Shown here piece after piece: positions 5,609 to 9,476 of a stretch of 9,476 nt of DNA. Position 1 is the first letter of the stretch. Every line of letters starts with the position of its first letter. The stretch comes from Chloroflexota bacterium (GTDB taxonomy: Bacteria > Chloroflexota > Limnocylindria > QHBO01). The stretch is from assembly GCA_005880165.1 (NCBI GenBank), contig VBJP01000016.1, positions 1 to 9,476 on the forward strand. Reading direction: 5' to 3'. Below the pieces are notes generated by a model. The model did no database searches. It was not told where the DNA came from and saw only the letters and a program-made list of their open reading frames with translations. The position numbers and the translations under genes are program-made.

Positions 5609-8266
5609 TCACCCGCCGGCGGCGGCCTTGGCCGGTGTCGCCTCCGAGAGCGCGTAGGCGACGGCCTCCTCGCCCGACATGCGCTCCCCCGCGGCCCAGG
5701 CTGCGGCGGTCTCGGGATCGGCGCGCAGCGGCGCCGGATCGAAGCCGACAACCTCGCGATTCCATGGATTCAAGCCCGTCCCACTCTGCCGCTCGAGGCT
5801 GGCGACCGCGCCGGAAAGCACGGCAGCCCGTTGCCGGTCGCCGAGCTGCTCCGCCAGCGCAGCTAGCGCGTCGATGACCAGGGTGTAGCCAGACACGTCG
5901 GCGGCGTTTGCAAAGATGCGAAGCGCCTCCGAGAGCTGCTCGCGAGCGAGTTCGGGCTCGTGTTCGTGAATCGCCAGCAGCCCAAGGTCGAACAGCGACC
6001 ATCCCAGCATGAAGCTCTGCTCGAGCCGTCGGAAGACCGGCATCGCCTCGGCAAGAACGCCCCTGGCTACGTCGAAGTCTGCGTGCGACCAGGCGATCGT
6101 GCCCTTCAGCCACTTCCCCTTTGCGATGCCGAGCTCGTCGCCGATGGATTGCCAGAGCTCCAGCGCTTCGCCGATGAGCGCATAGGACCGCTCGGAATCA
6201 CTGGTGGCTCCCGCGAAGCCGCCCAGCGGGAAGGCCAGGTTGTACGCCGCCTCCGCGATGGCGCCGGGATCACCCTGCGCGCGGCGGATCGTGAGGCACG
6301 CATCGTAGTTGTCGACCGCGTCCTTGAAGTCACCCCGCCACCACGCGAGGCCTCCCGCCGCCTCCAGGGCGTCGGCGCGCTCGGTCGGGAAATCCGCGGC
6401 CCGGGGGAGCGCCAGCGCCCGGCGTGTCCGATCCGTACCTTCCAGCAGATAGCCCCGCATCTGCCAGAAACGCCAGAGCTTCGACACCAGGTCGAGCGCA
6501 AGCGGAGGCTTCGCCGTTTCGACCGACCAATCGAATGCTGCGCGCAGGTTGTCATGATCCTCTTCCAGCCAGTCGAGCCAGCGACGCTTGTCGCTGCCAA
6601 GGAGCTGGGGAGCGGCCTGCTCGACGAGCGCGGCGAAGTGGCGAGCGTGGGCGCGTCGCAGCTCGTCTTCTCGACCGCTCTCGGCCAGCCGTTCCAGCGC
6701 GTATTCGCGGATCGTGCCCAGCATGAAGAAACGGGGCTCGCCGTCGCCGGCGGCCACCTGGCGCAGCAGACTCTTCTCGACGAGCGACCCGAGGCCATCG
6801 AGGATCGGTTCCTTGAGCTCGTCGCCGGGACAGACCGACTCGATTGCGTCGAGCCGGGCTCCACCTGCGAACACGGCCAGGCGCCGGAAGAGGGCGCGCT
6901 CGTCCTCGGTGAGAAGGTCGTAGCTCCAGTCGATCGCGCCGCGCAGCGTCTGCTGGCGTTCGGGCCGGTCCCGCGCTCCGCCGGAGAGGAGCCCAAGGCG
7001 ATCGCCGAGCCGCGCGAGCATGGCCTGGGGCGGGAGGACGTTGATGCGGGCAGCCGCCAGCTCGATCGCCAGCGGCAGGCCGTCCAGGCGGGCACTGATC
7101 TCGGCCACGGCGGGCGCGTTCTCGTTGGTCACCTGGAAATCGGGTTTGACCCCCATCGCCCGCTCGATGAAGAGCGCGACCGATTCGTACTGCGAGAGGC
7201 GCTCGGGACTTTCGTGGAGGCGCGGATCGGGCGTGGCGAGGGGTGGCACCGGGTATTCCCGCTCCCCGTAGATCCGCAGCGCGCTGCGACTGGTCGCCAG
7301 GATCGCGAGCCCCGGCGCGGCTGTAAGCAGCTCTGCGATGCGCGGGGCGGCATCGGCGACCTGCTCGAAATTGTCGAGGATCAAGAGCGTTCGGCGTTCT
7401 CGGAGGTGGTCGGTCAAGGCTGTCATGGGCGAGAGGCCTCCGCGGTCCGGCAGGCCCAGCTCCTGCGCGATGGTTCCGGGCACCAGCTCCGGGTCGCGCA
7501 ACAGGGAGAGCGGGACGAAAAAGATGCCATCTGGGAAGCGATCAGCCTCGCGGGCACCCACCTGGAGTGAGAGGCGGGTCTTGCCGGTCCCTCCCGGTCC
7601 GGTCAGGGTCAGCAGCCGTGATCGCTCCAGCAGCGCTTCCACCTCATCGAGCTCGCGCTCTCGGCCAAGGAAGCTCGACAGCTGGATCGGCAGGTTGTTC
7701 GGCGTGGCGTCCAGGGTCTTGAGCGGCGGAAATTCGCTCGGCAGGCCCTCGATCACGAGCTGGTGGATCCGCTCTGGCCGCGACAGGTCCTTGAGCCGGC
7801 GCTGGCCCAGGTCTCGCGTGGTGACGCCTTCCGGCAGGCTTGACTCGACCAGGGCGCGCGTCGTGTCGCTCAGGAGAACCTGGCCACCATGCCCGGCGCT
7901 GGCGATGCGCGCGGCCCGATGGACGTCGAGCCCCACGTAATCGTTGCCGGCAAGGCTCGCCTCTCCGGTATGCAGACCGATGCGGATCCGAATGGCCGCC
8001 TCCTCCGGCCAGGCGTGGTCAGCGAGCTGACGCTGTGCCTCGACCGCGGTCGAGACCGCCCCGCCTGCAGTTGGAAACGCCACGAAGAAGGAGTCGCCCT
8101 CTGTGCCGACCTCCGTTCCCCCGCCCGAGGCGACCGCCTCGCGGACGATCGTGCGGTGCTCCCCGAGGAGCACAGGCCATCGGTCGCCGAGGCGCTCGGC
8201 GAGGTGGGTCGATCCCTCAATGTCGCTGAAGAGGAACGTGACGGTTCCCGAAGGAAGCGCTGGCAT
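5609..8266 (-). CDS. Class III cyclase-domain / NB-ARC ATPase / TPR signalling protein
   Basis: This is a large 885-residue soluble protein in three parts. Residues 6-170 are a class III nucleotidyl cyclase domain, starting GTVTFLFSDIEGST with metal-binding D15 and D58 (TEGDSFF). The purine-specifying Asp equivalent D109 and R120 are kept, but the transition-state Asn is H116 (VHRAAR) and the specifying Lys is G54. Residues about 195-500 are an NB-ARC/STAND ATPase: Walker A GPGGTGKTR (223-231), Walker B LLILDNFE (294-301), LATSR (323-327) and GLPLAIELAAARI (396-408), followed by a winged-helix-like region with LRGAIDWSYDLL (441-452). About 535-830 is alpha-helical with TPR-like pairs. No C-terminal LuxR helix-turn-helix is present. 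STAND proteins typically switch on by ATP-driven oligomerisation after ligand sensing by the repeats. ATG at 8266 was chosen because MPALPSGTVTFLF is the classic family N terminus; ATG at 8317 would add 17 unremarkable residues. Confidence 0.9.
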   Translation of the reverse strand: MPALPSGTVTFLFSDIEGSTHLAERLGDRWPVLLGEHRTIVREAVASGGGTEVGTEGDSFFVAFPTAGGAVSTAVEAQRQLADHAWPEEAAIRIRIGLHTGEASLAGNDYVGLDVHRAARIASAGHGGQVLLSDTTRALVESSLPEGVTTRDLGQRRLKDLSRPERIHQLVIEGLPSEFPPLKTLDATPNNLPIQLSSFLGRERELDEVEALLERSRLLTLTGPGGTGKTRLSLQVGAREADRFPDGIFFVPLSLLRDPELVPGTIAQELGLPDRGGLSPMTALTDHLRERRTLLILDNFEQVADAAPRIAELLTAAPGLAILATSRSALRIYGEREYPVPPLATPDPRLHESPERLSQYESVALFIERAMGVKPDFQVTNENAPAVAEISARLDGLPLAIELAAARINVLPPQAMLARLGDRLGLLSGGARDRPERQQTLRGAIDWSYDLLTEDERALFRRLAVFAGGARLDAIESVCPGDELKEPILDGLGSLVEKSLLRQVAAGDGEPRFFMLGTIREYALERLAESGREDELRRAHARHFAALVEQAAPQLLGSDKRRWLDWLEEDHDNLRAAFDWSVETAKPPLALDLVSKLWRFWQMRGYLLEGTDRTRRALALPRAADFPTERADALEAAGGLAWWRGDFKDAVDNYDACLTIRRAQGDPGAIAEAAYNLAFPLGGFAGATSDSERSYALIGEALELWQSIGDELGIAKGKWLKGTIAWSHADFDVARGVLAEAMPVFRRLEQSFMLGWSLFDLGLLAIHEHEPELAREQLSEALRIFANAADVSGYTLVIDALAALAEQLGDRQRAAVLSGAVASLERQSGTGLNPWNREVVGFDPAPLRADPETAAAWAAGERMSGEEAVAYALSEATPAKAAAGG

Positions 8267-8287
8267 CGGTGACAGAACCTGGCGGTT

Positions 8288-8311
8288 GGGCGCAGTTTCC
8301 GTCGTGCGCCC
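8288..8311. repeat. 7-bp inverted repeat in the cyclase/EamA divergent gap
   Basis: GGGCGCA (8288-8294) is complementary to TGCGCCC (8305-8311) across a 10-nt spacer, inside the 77-nt gap between the two divergent starts. It overlaps the expected -35 region of the EamA promoter, so an operator is possible. In DNA this GC-rich, a 7-bp match is not rare. Confidence 0.3.
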
Positions 8312-8329
8312 GGTCATCGGCAAGTGGGC

Positions 8330-8335
8330 TACGCT
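8330..8335 (+). promoter_or_regulatory. -10 element for a likely leaderless EamA transcript
   Basis: TACGCT ends 8 nt before the ATG at 8344, with no Shine-Dalgarno in between. Spacing fits transcription starting at or 1-2 nt before the start codon. It argues for the 8344 start over the in-frame GTG at 8269. Confidence 0.4.
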
Positions 8336-8343
8336 CGCCGGCA

Positions 8344-9294
8344 ATGACGTCGAACGCCGCACGGGAGGGCTCCGCGCACCCGTTCGTGGCGCTCGCGAAT
8401 CGGCCGATCCTGGCGGCGGTGCTCGGCGCGCTGTCAATCGCCTTCTCGGCCGTCCTGGTTCGGCTCTCAGGCGCCTCACCCGCGACTGCGGCGATCTTCC
8501 GCTGCGCCTACGCCCTGCCCTTCCTGGCGCTGATCGCGTGGGTCGAGCGACGGGCCTACGGACCCCGGCCCGCGGCGCAGGTCCGGCTCGCATGGCTGGC
8601 AGGCATCTTCTTCGCGATCGACCTGGTGGTCTGGCACCACACCATCGAGTTCGTGGGTGCGGGGCTGGCCACGGTCCTGGGCAACACCCAGGTGGTCATC
8701 GTCGCCCTCCTTGCCTGGTGGCTTCTCGGCGAGCGCCCGTCGAACCGCGTGCTCGCCGCCATGCCCATCGTCCTGCTCGGGGTCGTGCTCATTTCCGGGG
8801 CCATCGGGTCAGGAGCCTACGGCACCAACCCCGCGCTGGGCGTCATCACCGGGGTGGTGACCGGCATCAGCTACGCGGGCTTTCTGCTGACCCTGCGACG
8901 GGGCAACGCGGACCTGCGCCGACCGGCGGGACCACTCTTCGACGCCACCTGGGTAGCGGCCCTCGCGGCCATTTTGATGGGCCTGCCGCTGAACGAGGTG
9001 AACCTGGTTCCCTCGCTGCCGGGCCACGCCTACCTCTTCGTGTTGGCCCTTTCGTCGCAGGTCGTCGGCTGGCTGCTGATCAGCGTCTCGCTTCCGCGCC
9101 TCCCCGCAGTTCTGACCAGCGTGATCCTGACCATCCAGCCCGTCGCATCCGTGCTGCTGGGGATCCTGCTGGTGGACGAACGGCCCTCCCCCGTCCAGCT
9201 GCTGGGCGCCGGCACCATCCTGGCCGGCCTGATGCTCGCCACCCTCCGTCGCCGTCCGAACGCCGATCCCATCGCCGAGCCCGAGCTGGGTTAG
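8344..9294 (+). CDS. EamA/DMT-family transporter (drug/metabolite exporter type)
   Basis: This is a 316-residue integral membrane protein with about ten hydrophobic helices, the drug/metabolite transporter fold built from two EamA repeats (about residues 25-152 and 164-301). The duplication is visible: each half ends with a similar E-R-P-S turn followed by a helix, LLGERPSNRVLAAMPIVLLG (127-146) and LVDERPSPVQLLGAGTILAG (276-295). The second-repeat pattern LPAVLTSVILTIQPVASVLLG (253-273) is typical of the family. The C terminus is short, basic then acidic. Members export amino acids, nucleosides or toxic compounds; the substrate here is unknown. The ATG at 8344 puts about 20 cytoplasmic residues before helix 1. 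Its stop overlaps the stop of the converging gene at the right edge by 3 nt. Confidence 0.92.
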   Translation: MTSNAAREGSAHPFVALANRPILAAVLGALSIAFSAVLVRLSGASPATAAIFRCAYALPFLALIAWVERRAYGPRPAAQVRLAWLAGIFFAIDLVVWHHTIEFVGAGLATVLGNTQVVIVALLAWWLLGERPSNRVLAAMPIVLLGVVLISGAIGSGAYGTNPALGVITGVVTGISYAGFLLTLRRGNADLRRPAGPLFDATWVAALAAILMGLPLNEVNLVPSLPGHAYLFVLALSSQVVGWLLISVSLPRLPAVLTSVILTIQPVASVLLGILLVDERPSPVQLLGAGTILAGLMLATLRRRPNADPIAEPELG

Positions 9295-9476
9295 CGCAGG
9301 CTTCGAGCCACGGCGGCGCCCGCCGTGAGGCTCGGCGCGCCTTCGACGCGCAGCACCAATCCGCCGCTTTCCCAGATCAGCGTGTCGCCCACGAGGCGAA
9401 GGCTCGAGTCGACCCGGCGGCCGCTCGCGTCCCGGTAGAAGAAGGTGTGCTCCCCGCCGGCCACCCAGAGCGCTGC
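9291..9476 (-). CDS. C-terminal fragment of an unidentified protein (cut by window edge)
   Basis: The minus strand is open from the right edge to a TAA at 9291-9293, giving 61 codons. Reading inward it contains AALWVAGGEHTFFYRDASG, then DTLIWESGGLVLRVEGAPSL, and ends AVARSLR. The LIW-E-x-GG-L-x-LRVEG followed by a short helix ending A-x-SLR resembles the C-terminal beta-strand/helix ending of DUF4367-like extracytoplasmic domains often attached to anti-sigma factors or lipoproteins. That is recognition by pattern only and cannot be confirmed from this piece. The alternative, that the frame is a non-coding opening, is less likely because codon third positions are strongly G/C, the peptide looks globular, and it fills the space after the EamA gene. 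Confidence 0.6.
   Translation of the reverse strand, partial: AALWVAGGEHTFFYRDASGRRVDSSLRLVGDTLIWESGGLVLRVEGAPSLTAGAAVARSLR
9304..9334. terminator. Strong two-part GC hairpin just after the EamA stop
   Basis: An inner 7-bp stem ACGGCGG/CCGCCGT (9310-9316 with 9320-9326) with a 3-nt loop is flanked by an outer 6-bp stem CGAGCC/GGCTCG (9304-9309 with 9329-9334), with a 2-nt bulge. It begins 10 nt after the EamA stop and lies within the last codons of the opposing gene. It is the strongest hairpin I found in the window. No T-tract follows, so a U-less or transcription-slowing terminator is inferred. Confidence 0.45.

Noticed and set aside
5609..5640. GGCCTTGGCC and CCGGC/GCCGG matches after the permease stop as a terminator
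   Set aside because: The loop is too tight or the stem too short, there is no T-tract, and the bases are codons of the cyclase C terminus.
5960..7570. A 536-codon open frame on the plus strand, opposite the cyclase/NB-ARC gene
   Set aside because: It is antisense to a gene with clear domains throughout, its product is rich in Arg/Ala/Gly with no recognisable motif, and long antisense openings are common in high-GC DNA.
8267..8593. N-terminal extension of the cyclase protein to 994 residues
   Set aside because: The added 109 residues are Arg/Pro/Ala-rich, would overlap the EamA start and first helices, and precede a classic family N terminus at 8266.

Overview
The window is GC-rich (roughly two thirds G+C by eye), densely packed bacterial DNA with nine protein genes and almost no intergenic space. 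Several genes use GTG starts, within-operon junctions overlap by 4 nt, Shine-Dalgarno sequences are mostly absent, and TANNNT boxes lie 6-8 nt before three starts, suggesting leaderless transcripts. One gene belongs to a class III cyclase/NB-ARC/TPR family familiar from Chloroflexota and Actinobacteria. A high-GC member of one of those phyla is the best guess. No RNA gene, CRISPR array, insertion sequence, integrase or att-like repeat was seen, so this reads as ordinary chromosome rather than a mobile island.

Layout. (a) 1-1893, minus: a three-gene proton-translocating NAD(P) transhydrogenase operon, pntAA-pntAB-pntB, with pntB running off the left edge and both junctions using a GTGA overlap. 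(b) 1894-2018: a 125-nt divergent region holding a probable pntAA promoter and a 9-bp perfect inverted repeat. (c) 2019-2567, plus: a MacroD/YmdB-type macrodomain hydrolase. (d) 2580-3779, minus: a monomeric sarcosine oxidase-like flavoprotein that keeps the covalent-flavin cysteine and the oxygen-activating lysine. (e) 3836-5607, plus: a two-gene ABC exporter (ATPase, then ABC-2 permease). (f) 5609-8266, minus: an 885-residue protein with an N-terminal class III cyclase domain, an NB-ARC-type ATPase and a TPR-rich C-terminal half. (g) 8344-9294, plus: an EamA/DMT-family transporter. (h) 9291-9476, minus: the C-terminal 61 codons of an unidentified gene that continues past the right edge.

The genes alternate in divergent and convergent pairs. 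Only the pnt genes and the ABC pair form clear operons. The one suggestive functional pairing is pnt with the macrodomain: transhydrogenase sets NADPH/NADH balance, and macrodomains act on NAD-derived ADP-ribose compounds. I found no convincing unknown multi-gene system. The points most worth a second look are the inverted repeat at the predicted 5' end of the pnt mRNA, the altered active site of the cyclase domain, the leaderless-promoter signature, and compact GC hairpins at all three tail-to-tail gene junctions.
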